From UBA7703 sp034927595 (lineage in GTDB: Bacteria > Bacillota > Clostridia > Christensenellales > CAG-138): a stretch of DNA of 64,000 nt. Made by a program: the position numbers and the translations under genes. Position 1 is the stretch's first letter. Every line of letters starts with the position of its first letter. The stretch is from positions 1-64,000 of the forward strand of contig JAYFPQ010000065.1 in assembly GCA_034927595.1 (NCBI GenBank). Reading direction: 5' to 3'. This document shows positions 40,855 to 50,437 of this stretch, piece by piece. The notes under the pieces were generated by a model. It ran no database searches, had not been told where the DNA came from, and saw only the letters and a program-made list of their open reading frames with translations.

Positions 40855-41682
40855 TCAGGTCGATTGTTCGTCCTTGGGTAAGGAAATACAGTATTTTCCG
40901 CTGTAGGGTTTCGAAGGGAGCACGCCCTTTTGAATCAGAACCAGCAACGCGATTCCAACGAGAATTAAAATGCCGGAGAGCAGCTGCGAGACGCGGATGC
41001 TGCCAAAGAGGTAGAGGCTGTCCATTCGAAATCCTTCGACGATCACGCGGATCAACCCGTAGCCGATGAAGTAGACGGCAAGCAACGTGCCGTCCTTCGG
41101 CTGCTTTCGGCTGAGGAGTAGCGTAACGGTCAGGAGGATTGCGTTGCCGAAGCTCTCGTAGAAAAACGTCGCCTGATGCCATTCGCCAAGCGCGTCAATG
41201 TACACGGCGAAGGGAAAGAACTGCAGCGCGGGATTGGAAACCAGCCCGCCGAACGCTTCCTGATTGATGAAGTTGCCCCAGCGTCCGAGCATCTGCCCGA
41301 GAATCAGGCTCGGAATTACGAGATCAAGCAGCTTGAGAAACGGAAACTTCGCCGCGCGGGTAAAGAAAAACGCGGCGAGAAATCCGCCGATCACCGCGCC
41401 GTAGATGGCGAGGCCACCTTCATTGATTGCGAAAATCTTGATGAGGTTTTGCGCGTACTGCTCCCATTCGAACGCGACGTAATAGAGCCGCGCGCCGATG
41501 ACCGCCAGCGGAATCGCAAGCAGAATGAAATCCAGCACCAGATCGGACTTCCAGCCGCGGCGCTTGGCACGAACGCCGGCGAGCAATATGCCAAGCAGCA
41601 TGCCGGAGGCGATGATCACCCCATACCAGGTAATGTTTAATCCTTGAACGCCAAATAAGCTCTCTACGATAAAACGATTCAT
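40855..41682 (-). CDS. lgt: prolipoprotein diacylglyceryl transferase
   Basis: A 275-residue membrane enzyme with about seven helices. It transfers diacylglyceryl from phosphatidylglycerol to the lipobox Cys of prolipoproteins. The Lgt signature GQMLGRWGNFINQEAFGG is present, as are WYGVIIASGMLLG near the N-terminus and IGYGLIRVIVEGFR near the C-terminus. Two lipoprotein substrates are visible in this window (the ZnuA-like and GH16 proteins). Confidence 0.95.
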   Translation of the reverse strand: MNRFIVESLFGVQGLNITWYGVIIASGMLLGILLAGVRAKRRGWKSDLVLDFILLAIPLAVIGARLYYVAFEWEQYAQNLIKIFAINEGGLAIYGAVIGGFLAAFFFTRAAKFPFLKLLDLVIPSLILGQMLGRWGNFINQEAFGGLVSNPALQFFPFAVYIDALGEWHQATFFYESFGNAILLTVTLLLSRKQPKDGTLLAVYFIGYGLIRVIVEGFRMDSLYLFGSIRVSQLLSGILILVGIALLVLIQKGVLPSKPYSGKYCISLPKDEQST

Positions 41683-41758
41683 TGAAACCCTTTCCGGTTA
41701 CGATTGTTTCCCAGCCGGAAACAATGCGGTTGATGCGAATACCCTAATTGGTATTCTA

Positions 41759-42247
41759 TCAAATTTGATTCAGAAGATCAAAGCGCTCTAAACAGGCAAT
41801 GTACTCCGCAACGCTGTAGTAGTTCGCAAGATCGGTTTCATTGAGCCCGCGAAACGCGTAGAGTTCGTCCCAAAGGCGGCTGCTTCCCTCGACAACGAAA
41901 TAGCCGGTGACTAGATCGATGCCAACGAAGATTTCGATTCCCTGAAAACAGGCGTCCTGCTCTCGATAGAGCGCCTCGCCCGCGCCAACGGGTTCGACAA
42001 TGCAGCATACGGGCTTTGGCGCGGCACTCGGCGGGAGTTCGCGCGCGAGTGATTCGTTTTGCAGTATGTTTTGAATGACCACCTGATCCGCCCTCGAATC
42101 GTGCAGCATACGCAGTGAATAGCGCGAGCGAAGATAGGCAAGCAATTCCTCGCCGCTTTTCCGGTTCGGATTCAGGCGGGGGCGATACTGGGCAAACACC
42201 TGTTTCCAGGTTGCGATATCCTGTATAGTAGGTTCATGCGTGAGCAT
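41759..42247 (-). CDS. conserved-looking hypothetical protein
   Basis: A 162-residue soluble protein from the ATG at 42247 (MLTHEPTIQD), which has AAAGG 8 bases upstream; a start 11 codons earlier is possible. The N-terminal half is basic (YRPRLNPNRKSGEELLAYLRSRYS); the C-terminal half is acidic with PVGAGEALYREQDACF and SVAEYIACLERFDLL. No membrane helix or catalytic motif is seen. Family not recognised. It lies between lgt (same strand) and the divergent ABC exporter genes. Confidence 0.7.
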   Translation of the reverse strand: MLTHEPTIQDIATWKQVFAQYRPRLNPNRKSGEELLAYLRSRYSLRMLHDSRADQVVIQNILQNESLARELPPSAAPKPVCCIVEPVGAGEALYREQDACFQGIEIFVGIDLVTGYFVVEGSSRLWDELYAFRGLNETDLANYYSVAEYIACLERFDLLNQI

Positions 42248-42473
42248 ACGTTCTACCTTTCTTTGGATCAATCTTTGCATCCACTGGGAAATAGGATACC
42301 ATTTTTTTGCGTCAGATTGCGCGATTTTTTATTAGAATCGTTCCTCGAAAAGGCAAAACTGTGAAGAAATAAGAAAATTATACGCCAGTTGATCTTCCGT
42401 TCATAATTTCGCGTTACAATGCGCAAGCATTATTTGAAAAAACGGTTGCTGGAAACAACCTGGAGGAATATGG

Positions 42474-43178
42474 ATGGCACCATACGTACAGTTTGAAAAC
42501 GTCGCAAAGGTCTATCGCACCGAAGGCGAAGCGGTACACGCGCTGCGCGACGTGAACTTTTCTATTGAGCAGGGCGAGGTCTGCGTGATCGTCGGTCAGT
42601 CCGGCGCGGGTAAGACGACGCTGCTGAACATTCTCGGCGGCATGGACACGCTCACGAGCGGCAAGGCCTTTCTTGGCGGCGAGGAGATCTCCGCCTATAG
42701 CAAACGACAATTGACCCGTTGTCGCCGCGAGGACGTCGGGTTTGTGTTTCAGTTTTACAATTTAATTCCGAACCTGACCGCACTGGAAAATGTTGAGATG
42801 GCGACGGAACTGGCAAAGACGCCGTTCTCCGCCGCCGAAACGCTCAAGGACGTTGGCCTTGGCGAGCGCATGAACAACTTTCCCGCGCAGCTTTCGGGCG
42901 GCGAGCAGCAGCGCGTCGCGATTGCGCGCGCGCTGGCAAAGAATCCCAAGCTGCTGCTCTGCGACGAGCCGACCGGCGCACTCGACGACAGCACCGGCAA
43001 GCAGGTGCTCAAGGTGCTTTCCGATCTCGGCCGGGTCAAGGGAAAGACGGTCGTCATCATTACCCATAACTCCGCGATAACGCAGATGGCAGATCGCGTG
43101 GTGCGCGTGAAAAACGGAACGGTGGTCTCCGTGCAGAGAAACGAACATCCAAAATCGGTAGAGGAGATCGATTGGTGA
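42474..43178 (+). CDS. ABC exporter ATPase (MacB/LolD type)
   Basis: A 234-residue ATPase. Walker A GQSGAGKTTLLN, Q-loop FVFQFYNLIPNLTALENVEMA, signature LSGGEQQRVAIARAL, Walker B LLLCDEPTGALD and H-loop ITHNSAI match the MacB/FtsE/LolD subfamily. It pairs with the permease whose start overlaps its stop (TGATG). CTGGAGGAATATGG provides the ribosome binding site. Confidence 0.94.
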   Translation: MAPYVQFENVAKVYRTEGEAVHALRDVNFSIEQGEVCVIVGQSGAGKTTLLNILGGMDTLTSGKAFLGGEEISAYSKRQLTRCRREDVGFVFQFYNLIPNLTALENVEMATELAKTPFSAAETLKDVGLGERMNNFPAQLSGGEQQRVAIARALAKNPKLLLCDEPTGALDDSTGKQVLKVLSDLGRVKGKTVVIITHNSAITQMADRVVRVKNGTVVSVQRNEHPKSVEEIDW

Positions 43179-46100
43179 TGCGCGTTCTTTCTGCCTGGAG
43201 AAAAAATAGAACTCGGGAAGTGCTGCAGTCCCTTGGGCGTTTTCTGGCGATTCTTTCCATCGTCGCGCTTGGCGTCGGCGTATTTTCGGGACTCAAGGTC
43301 ACCCAGCGGGCAATGGTTGACACCGCGGATCTCTACATCAAGCAAAACGCGATGTACGACGACAAGCTGGTCTCTACCGTTGGCTGGGAAACGCAGGACG
43401 TTGGCGAAGTTGCCAAGATCAAGGGCGTAACCGCGGCGGAGGGTTCCGTCAGCATGGACGTGATTGTCGATATGGAGAACGACGGCTCCTATGTGGTCAG
43501 CGCGCATGCGATGTTGAACCAGCTCAATCAGCTCAGTTTGACGAATGGGCGGATGCCGCAGGCGGCGAACGAGTGCGTTGGCGACGCGGACATGCTCGAC
43601 AAAAGCAGTCTTGGCAAAAAGATCCATATTTCCAGCGAGAACGATTCCGACACGCTGGATGCGTTCGCGTACGACGAATATACGATTGTCGGGCTCGCGA
43701 ATTCAATCGAGTACCTTAACATTGAACGCGGAACGACGAAGCTCTCCGGCGGAAAGGTCAGCGCATTTGTCTATCTGCCAGCGGACGGATTCTCGACCGA
43801 CTATTATACGGAGATCTATGTTTCGCTGCAGGGCACCGAACAACGGATCTTCAGCGACGCGTATCAAAGTGCGATGGATGCGATGGAGCAGCCGCTCAAG
43901 AACGACATCCAGCGGCTGGCCGACACGCGTTACGATAATCTGGTTTCGGACGCAAACCAGAAAATAGCGGACGGCGAGCAGGAATACAACGACGGCCTGG
44001 ACGAATACAACACCAAGAAGGCGGACGCGGACAAGGAGCTCGGCGAAGCGGAGGACGCGCTGGCAAGCGCGAAATCGCAGATTGAGGCGGGTTGGGGTCG
44101 CATTTATAAATACGAAGACGACCTGAACGAAGCCGAGCAGGAATATCAGGCAGGCTTGCCCGTCTGGCAGCAGGCGTACGCGGACTATACCACGTCCCGC
44201 GCGAGCACCGAAGCGCAGCTGGCCGCGAGCCAGTCGACCATCGACTCCCAACGCTCGTCGCTGAACACCGCGCTGCTTGCCGCGCAGGCGGCGGGCGACA
44301 CGACGCAGGAAGCGATCATTCAGGGGCAGCTTAGCGCGCTGGACACGGCGCAGTCCCAGCTGGACGGCCAGAAGGCCGCCGCGGCGGCGCAGTTCAACGC
44401 GGCAGAAGCGCAGCTCAACGCGAACAAGGCGCAGCTGGACGCGGCGCCCGCACAGATTGCGGCGGGGCGCTCGCAGATCGCCTCCGGAAAGCACGACCTC
44501 GCGGTTGCGCAGGATCAGTACGACAGGGGAATGCAGGAGTACCTCGACGCAAAGGCCGAGGCGGACCAAAAACTCAGCGACGCGAAGCAGAAACTCGACG
44601 ATGCGAAGCAGAAGATTGACGACGCGAAGGCCGATCTGGCGGATCTGGAGCGGCCGGACGTCTACGTGCTTGACCGCGAGACGAACAGCGGCTATGTCGG
44701 GTTTGAAAACGACTCCGCCATCGTCGCCGGTATTGCGAAGGTCTTTCCGCTGTTCTTTTTCCTGATTGCCGCGTTGGTCTGCATGACGACGATGACGCGC
44801 ATGGTGGAGGAACAACGTACGCAGATCGGAACACTCAAGGCGCTCGGCTATAGCGATACCACCATCGCGATGAAGTTCATCACCTATGCCGCGAGCGCGG
44901 CGGGTATTGGCTGTCTGATTGGATTCTTTGGCGGAATCAAGCTCTTTCCGTGGGTCATCTGGCAGGCGTACGGCATGCTCTACGGCTTTGCGCCGATTCT
45001 CTACGTGGTGGACTGGAATCTACTCGCGATTTTGTTCGTTTCGTCGATTGTGGGGCTGTCCGGCGTGACGTTTTTAACCTGCCGCGCGGAACTGAGCCTT
45101 ATGCCTGCGGAACTCATGCGCCCGAAAGCGCCAAAGGAAGGCAAGCGTGTGTTTCTGGAGCGGATTCCGTTCCTCTGGAACCGATTGAGTTTCATGAAGA
45201 AAATATCGTTCCGCAACGTGTTTCGCTACACCAAGCGGCTGATCATGATGGTGCTTGGAATCGGCGGCTGCACGGCGCTGCTGATGACGGGCTTTGGCAT
45301 AAGGGACTCGATTGCCAACATTGCGGACGACCAGTTTGACAACATCATGGTCTACGACTTTGCCGTGCTGTTTGACGAGCCTAAGGACGAAACAGAGCAG
45401 CAAACCTTCCAAACGGATACGGAAAGCCTGCTGTCGAAATGCGTATTTGTTACGACGGATTCCCTCAAGGTGGATACGCGCGACGGCGCGAAGACGACAA
45501 ACGTTATTGCAACGGGTGAACCGAAGATCGGCGAGCTGATGAACCTGCATACGCTGAAGCAGGACAAATTGAGCTTTCCAACGGACGGCGGCGTGCTGAT
45601 CAGCGAGAAACTCGCTCAGATCAGCGGCGTTTCGCCGGGGGGCACCATCCACGTGACGCTGGACGATGCGCGCGAGTTGGATTTAACGGTCAACGGCGTG
45701 TTTGAGAACTTCGTGTATAACTACGTGCTGATGTCGCCCGAAACGTATGCGTCGGTCTATCAGCACAGCGGGGAATACGACACCGCGTTTGCCAACGCCG
45801 CCGGGGCGGATAAGCACGCCGCGGCCGCCGCGCTGCTGGACGACTACGGCGCGACAAACGTCACCGTGACGTCGGACATTCGCGAACGCGTGGACAGCAT
45901 GATGACCAGCCTCAACCTCGTAATCTTTGCGGTGATCATCAGTGCGGGCGCGCTGGCATTCGTCGTGCTGTTTAACCTGAGCAACATCAACATCACGGAG
46001 CGCATTCGCGAAATTGCGACGATCAAGGTGCTGGGGTTCTACGCGCCGGAGGTTGGCGCCTACGTGTTCCGCGAGAATCTGGTGCTAACGCTGCTGGGCG

Positions 46101-46312
46101 CGCTGGCTGGCATTCCGCTCGGGCTCTGGCTGCATGCGTTCGTCATGAGCCAGCTGAACTTCGACATGGTGAACTTTCACGCTGTGATCAAGCCCATCAG
46201 TTATCTCTTCTCGGTTGCGCTGACGTGTGTGTTCGCGTTTTGCATGGACATCATCATGCGCCCGAAGCTCGAAAAGATCAACATGGTCGAGTCGCTCAAG
46301 GCGATTGAGTAA
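43178..46312 (+). CDS. FtsX-type ABC permease with giant extracellular coiled coil
   Basis: A 1044-residue permease. An N-terminal membrane helix (FLAILSIVALGVGVFSGL) is followed by a large extracytoplasmic domain. Residues about 255-495 form a long Ala/Gln/Lys/Asp-rich coiled coil with repeats such as DAKQKLDDAKQKIDDAK. Then come three helices with the first FtsX domain (EQRTQIGTLKALGYS), a linker, a second extracellular domain, and the final FtsX domain (ITERIREIATIKVLGFY). The architecture fits mechanotransmitting exporters that move peptides, lipids or cell-wall factors. It forms an operon with the ATPase. Substrate unknown. Confidence 0.9.
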   Translation: MRVLSAWRKNRTREVLQSLGRFLAILSIVALGVGVFSGLKVTQRAMVDTADLYIKQNAMYDDKLVSTVGWETQDVGEVAKIKGVTAAEGSVSMDVIVDMENDGSYVVSAHAMLNQLNQLSLTNGRMPQAANECVGDADMLDKSSLGKKIHISSENDSDTLDAFAYDEYTIVGLANSIEYLNIERGTTKLSGGKVSAFVYLPADGFSTDYYTEIYVSLQGTEQRIFSDAYQSAMDAMEQPLKNDIQRLADTRYDNLVSDANQKIADGEQEYNDGLDEYNTKKADADKELGEAEDALASAKSQIEAGWGRIYKYEDDLNEAEQEYQAGLPVWQQAYADYTTSRASTEAQLAASQSTIDSQRSSLNTALLAAQAAGDTTQEAIIQGQLSALDTAQSQLDGQKAAAAAQFNAAEAQLNANKAQLDAAPAQIAAGRSQIASGKHDLAVAQDQYDRGMQEYLDAKAEADQKLSDAKQKLDDAKQKIDDAKADLADLERPDVYVLDRETNSGYVGFENDSAIVAGIAKVFPLFFFLIAALVCMTTMTRMVEEQRTQIGTLKALGYSDTTIAMKFITYAASAAGIGCLIGFFGGIKLFPWVIWQAYGMLYGFAPILYVVDWNLLAILFVSSIVGLSGVTFLTCRAELSLMPAELMRPKAPKEGKRVFLERIPFLWNRLSFMKKISFRNVFRYTKRLIMMVLGIGGCTALLMTGFGIRDSIANIADDQFDNIMVYDFAVLFDEPKDETEQQTFQTDTESLLSKCVFVTTDSLKVDTRDGAKTTNVIATGEPKIGELMNLHTLKQDKLSFPTDGGVLISEKLAQISGVSPGGTIHVTLDDARELDLTVNGVFENFVYNYVLMSPETYASVYQHSGEYDTAFANAAGADKHAAAAALLDDYGATNVTVTSDIRERVDSMMTSLNLVIFAVIISAGALAFVVLFNLSNINITERIREIATIKVLGFYAPEVGAYVFRENLVLTLLGALAGIPLGLWLHAFVMSQLNFDMVNFHAVIKPISYLFSVALTCVFAFCMDIIMRPKLEKINMVESLKAIE

Positions 46313-46338
46313 AGCGAAAACTCGTTTTTCGGAACAAA

Positions 46339-46372
46339 GCGGACGGGATCAAACGGATTCCGTCCGTTTTTG
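46339..46372 (+). terminator. terminator after the ABC permease
   Basis: CGGACGG/CCGTCCG stem with a GC-rich inner part, then TTTTTGTTT. Confidence 0.85.
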
Positions 46373-46436
46373 TTTACACCAATGAATTGTCGCAGGAAAT
46401 GCAAAAAAGCTTTTCTGTATATACACATTCCGGCAC

Positions 46437-46465
46437 TTGAAGAGGTGTGAATCGACGGTTACAAT
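46437..46465 (+). promoter_or_regulatory. promoter of the TIM-barrel/beta-galactosidase pair
   Basis: TTGAAG (46437-46442), 17-base spacer, TACAAT (46460-46465). Confidence 0.6.
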
Positions 46466-46522
46466 AGGTACTAGATTCCGTTTTATTAGTAATCATATCG
46501 TTCCAAACAGGAGGTGTTGCGC

Positions 46523-47194
46523 TTGAGCACTCCAACGCCCATCGACGGCACCCTCCGTAAGTTCGCTCTGCGAATTCCGGAGGCGATTCATTCCTGCAGC
46601 GGGATTCCCATCTTCGGCAAATGCATTCGTTCCATCGTATTTTCCACCGATCTTGCCATCATTCGAAACATCAATGCAGACGCGATTATGGCGGTGTATC
46701 CGTTTACGCCGCAGCCGGTCATTACGCAGGCGATTCTCTCGGCGGCGGATATTCCCGTGTTCGCGGGCGTCGGCGGCGGACTGACGCAGGGCAAGCGCGT
46801 GGTGCACATGGCTTCCTACGCGGAGATGCAGGGCGCGATTGGCGTTGTGGTCAATGCGCCGACGGCGAACGAGGTCATTCGCGAGGTGGCGGACACCATC
46901 GATATTCCGGTGATCGTGACCGTTGCCCGCGCGGATACGGACATCTCCGCGCGACTGCTTGCGGGCACGTCGATCCTAAACGTATCCGCCGCGGCACAGA
47001 CCGCCGAGGTGGTGCGTTCGATTCGCGAACGCTATCCCGATCTGCCGATCATTGCAACCGGCGGGCCGAGCGCGGAGTCGATTCAGCAGACGATTGACGC
47101 GGGCGCGAACGCAATCACCTGGACGCCGCCTTCGAGCGCCGAAATATTCAAGAGCATTATGGCGGCTTACCGCGCGGGCGAACAGCACCCGTAA
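46523..47194 (+). CDS. TIM-barrel (aldolase/epimerase-like) protein
   Basis: A 223-residue protein. TTG at 46523 is chosen as the start because AGGAGG lies 8 bases upstream; a GTG three codons earlier overlaps that site. The strand ends INADAIMAVYPF, VFAGVGGG, IPVIVTVARADTD and PIIATGGPSAESIQQTIDAGANAITW have the repeating look of a phosphate-binding beta/alpha barrel (KDPG aldolase, NanE and related folds). No catalytic Lys can be assigned with confidence. It precedes the beta-galactosidase gene by 60 bp and may be co-transcribed with it. Confidence 0.75.
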   Translation: MSTPTPIDGTLRKFALRIPEAIHSCSGIPIFGKCIRSIVFSTDLAIIRNINADAIMAVYPFTPQPVITQAILSAADIPVFAGVGGGLTQGKRVVHMASYAEMQGAIGVVVNAPTANEVIREVADTIDIPVIVTVARADTDISARLLAGTSILNVSAAAQTAEVVRSIRERYPDLPIIATGGPSAESIQQTIDAGANAITWTPPSSAEIFKSIMAAYRAGEQHP

Positions 47195-47254
47195 ACCACG
47201 GGAACGAAAACGATTCGGTCAGAACGATATTTCAACTGTTTAGAGGGGTACACT

Positions 47255-50200
47255 ATGCCAAACAAACGCGTCTACGACTGGGAGAATTTGGAGATCATCG
47301 CTCGAAACAAGGAAGAGGGACACGCGTTTGCGTTTGGCTACGACGACGCTGAAAGCGCGCTGTCGCGCGGGGCTTCGCCCTATCGCGTTTCGCTAAGCGG
47401 CACGTGGCGGTTTTTGTTTGTGCGCGGCGACGCGGTGCCGCTGGGCGTTACCGATCCGTCGATGGACGATTCCAGCTGGGATTCCATTCGCGTTCCGGGC
47501 GTCTGGCAGCTGCAGGGGTACGGCGAGCCTTGCTACTACGCAATGTCCTATCCGCAGGCGATTGGCACCAACCCGCGCAAAATTCCGCAGATCAGCCACG
47601 GTTTGCAGGAGATCGGCGTCTACCGGCGGACGTTTACGCTGCCGGAGTCGTTTCGGGAGCAGGAGGTGTTCCTCTGCTTCGGCGCGGCGAAAGCGGCGCT
47701 CGCCGTCTACGTCAACGGCCGTGAGGTTGGTTACTCGCAGGGCTCGATGACGCCGCATGAGTTTCGCGTGTCGGAGTATCTGCGCGCAGGCGAGAACCAG
47801 ATGACCGCGATTGTCTGGCGCTACAGCGACGGAACCTATCTGGAGGACCAGGATATGTGGTTCTTCAGCGGCATTTATCGGGATGTGTTTCTCTACGCGG
47901 AGCCGAAGGCCTGCATGCGGGACTACTACCTGCGCGCGGAACTGGACGAGTCGCTGACCAAGGCGAGCCTGAGCCTGATGATTCGGCTGAATCAATACGG
48001 CAAGAGCGGGGAACTTCGCCTTCGCGCGAGCATTCCGGCGCTGGGGCTGACGATTGGCGAGGGGACGGCGGTGCTCGGCGGAGAGGCGGAGATGCACTTC
48101 GCAGCCGAGGCACTCAACCCGCTGCTCTGGAGCCACGAAACACCGAACTTGTATTCCGTTCTGCTGGAGTGCACCACCGGCGGGAAAACGCGATATTTCT
48201 CGTTCCGATTCGGCTTCCGCAAGATTGAGATTCGAAAAAACCGGCTGTATTTAAACAATCAGCCGCTGATTCTGCGCGGCGTGAACCGGCACGATTTTGA
48301 CCCGGACACCGGTTGGGCGCTGCCGGACGAGCGGTATATTGAGGACGTTCTCCTCATGAAGCGGCACAACATCAACGCCGTGCGCACGAGCCATTATCCG
48401 AACGATCCGCGTCTGTATGACGCCTGCGACGAATACGGAATTCTCGTGATGGACGAAAATGATCTGGAGTCGCACGGCGTTCGCCCGTACCTTCCCGCGA
48501 GCGACCCGCGTTGGACGAATGCCTGTGTGGATCGCATGCGCCGCATGGTGCTGCGGGATCGCAACCACGCCTGCGTCGTGATCTGGAGTCTCGGCAACGA
48601 GGCGGGCACGGGCATGAACTTTGCCGCGATGCGCGAGGCAGCGGAAGCACTGGACGGCACGCGCGTGTTCCATTATGAAGGCGAGGTCAACCCGCGCAGC
48701 AGCGACCTGATCAGCCGCATGTATCCGGATCAGAAGCTGTTTGGCAAGCTCTGCCGTCAGGAGACGGCGCGCTTTGGCGCAAACGTCGGCTACCCTTCGC
48801 TACGCTACTTCGAAATCACGAAGGAGCACTACGCGAAGATGCCCGTCGTGCTCTGCGAATTTGCGCACAGCATGGAAAACAGCCTTGGAAATTTTTCTGA
48901 ATATACTGACGCGTTTGAACGTTACGACCACCTCTGCGGCGGGTTCATCTGGGACTTCGTCGACCAGTCCATTCACAAGAAGGACGAACAGGGCGACCGC
49001 TGGCTGCACGGTGAGGACTATATGGAGCGCTTCGACCCGAAGAACGGACTCAAAAACCGGCTGACCGTCGGCGGCAACCGCTACTTCTGCGCAAACGGAA
49101 TCGTTGCCGCAAACCGGACGCCGCACCCCGCCGCCGTGGAGGTTAAGAAGTGCTATCAGGTGCTGCGCGTGCATGCGCTCGATTTATCCAAGGGTGAATT
49201 CGCGCTGGAGAACCGGCAGATGTTCTGCGACCTGTCGAAGTATCGCGTGCTTTGGTCGCTGGAGGCGGACGGTACCGCGCTGCAATCCGGCGAGATTCCG
49301 GCGGAGCAGTTTGCGCGCACCGCGCCGGGCAGTAGCGCCAAGATCACGCTGCCGGTGGAGACGAAGCACGACGGACTGGCGACGCTGACCTTCCGCTGGG
49401 TGCTCAAGTCGAGTACACGATGGGCGGACGAGGGGTACGAGCAGGCATTTGATCAGTTTGTACTGCAAAACCGGACGCCGATGGCGCAGATTCCGCAGCC
49501 GGGCAAGCTGACGCTCACGACCATCGGCAATGCGGCTGTGGTCGAGGGAGACGGTTTTTATCTGCGTTTCGAGGACGGCGCGCTCGCGAGCTGGCAGCGC
49601 GCGGGCGAGGAGATCATCGCCCGAGCGTTTCTGCCGAACTATTATCGTGCCATGACGGACAACGACCGCGGGCTTTCCAACTTTGTGCCACAGCTGCTGC
49701 CGTTCCTTTCGGAAAGCGCGTGGAAGCGAAAGAACACCCGCCCCACCGGAACGATGTTTGCCGCGGCAGAGGGGGACACCGTTGCGATCCACGTGCGCTG
49801 GCATCATCCGTTTTTCCGGCGCGAAGAAACGGTATACCGCGTCTTTTCAGATGGAACCGTCGAGCTGCTGCATCTAGCGAGCACGCGCCGAAAAAAGCCG
49901 ATCCGCATCGGCCTGCAAGGCACGCTAACGAAGGGCTTTGAAACGGTCGAGTGGGTTGGCCGCGGGCCGGAGGAGAACTATCTCGATCGTAAGAGCGGTA
50001 GTCCGCTTGGACGATATCGCCGCGCGATTGCTGAGATGGAGCATCCCTACATGCGCCCGCAGGAAAACGGCGCGCGCTGCGACGTGGAGACGATACTGCT
50101 CGAAGGCGCGGGCAAGCAGTTCTTCGTGGAGCGGCTGTCGGACTCGCTCCAGTTCTCCGCATGGAACTATTCCCAGCGCGCGCTGGACGACGCGGAACAC

Positions 50201-50365
50201 CAGCACGAGCTGATCCGTGAGCCGGAGACGACGCTGAGCCTCGACGGAGCCATGCGCGGCGTCGGCGGCGACTTGCCGGGCGTGCTGGAGCTACATCCGC
50301 CATATGAACTCAAGGCGAATACGGAATACCGCCTGCACCTGCGCATTCGGGCGGACAAACGATAA
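47255..50365 (+). CDS. lacZ: beta-galactosidase (glycoside hydrolase family 2)
   Basis: A 1036-residue LacZ-type enzyme. An N-terminal jelly roll (WQLQGYGEPCYYAMSYP), immunoglobulin domains and the TIM barrel are followed by the C-terminal beta-galactosidase small-chain domain. The acid/base is Glu449 (WSLGNEAGTG) and the nucleophile Glu535 (VVLCEFAHSMEN); RGVNRHDFDPDTG and RTSHYPNDPRLYDACDEYG are also typical. There is no signal peptide, so it hydrolyses imported lactose or galactosides in the cytoplasm. AGAGGGGTACACT supports the start. No sugar transporter is nearby. Confidence 0.95.
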   Translation: MPNKRVYDWENLEIIARNKEEGHAFAFGYDDAESALSRGASPYRVSLSGTWRFLFVRGDAVPLGVTDPSMDDSSWDSIRVPGVWQLQGYGEPCYYAMSYPQAIGTNPRKIPQISHGLQEIGVYRRTFTLPESFREQEVFLCFGAAKAALAVYVNGREVGYSQGSMTPHEFRVSEYLRAGENQMTAIVWRYSDGTYLEDQDMWFFSGIYRDVFLYAEPKACMRDYYLRAELDESLTKASLSLMIRLNQYGKSGELRLRASIPALGLTIGEGTAVLGGEAEMHFAAEALNPLLWSHETPNLYSVLLECTTGGKTRYFSFRFGFRKIEIRKNRLYLNNQPLILRGVNRHDFDPDTGWALPDERYIEDVLLMKRHNINAVRTSHYPNDPRLYDACDEYGILVMDENDLESHGVRPYLPASDPRWTNACVDRMRRMVLRDRNHACVVIWSLGNEAGTGMNFAAMREAAEALDGTRVFHYEGEVNPRSSDLISRMYPDQKLFGKLCRQETARFGANVGYPSLRYFEITKEHYAKMPVVLCEFAHSMENSLGNFSEYTDAFERYDHLCGGFIWDFVDQSIHKKDEQGDRWLHGEDYMERFDPKNGLKNRLTVGGNRYFCANGIVAANRTPHPAAVEVKKCYQVLRVHALDLSKGEFALENRQMFCDLSKYRVLWSLEADGTALQSGEIPAEQFARTAPGSSAKITLPVETKHDGLATLTFRWVLKSSTRWADEGYEQAFDQFVLQNRTPMAQIPQPGKLTLTTIGNAAVVEGDGFYLRFEDGALASWQRAGEEIIARAFLPNYYRAMTDNDRGLSNFVPQLLPFLSESAWKRKNTRPTGTMFAAAEGDTVAIHVRWHHPFFRREETVYRVFSDGTVELLHLASTRRKKPIRIGLQGTLTKGFETVEWVGRGPEENYLDRKSGSPLGRYRRAIAEMEHPYMRPQENGARCDVETILLEGAGKQFFVERLSDSLQFSAWNYSQRALDDAEHQHELIREPETTLSLDGAMRGVGGDLPGVLELHPPYELKANTEYRLHLRIRADKR

Positions 50366-50385
50366 GAAACAAGAGCAAACAAACA

Positions 50386-50413
50386 GGGACGCGGAGAAGT
50401 TCGCGTCCCTTTG
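50386..50413. terminator. terminator between lacZ and the GH16 gene
   Basis: GGGACGCG/CGCGTCCC stem with an 8-base loop; a short TTT follows on the + strand. It lies between convergent genes. Confidence 0.75.
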
Positions 50414-50437
50414 CGTTGATGGAAATTCTAAGACTGA

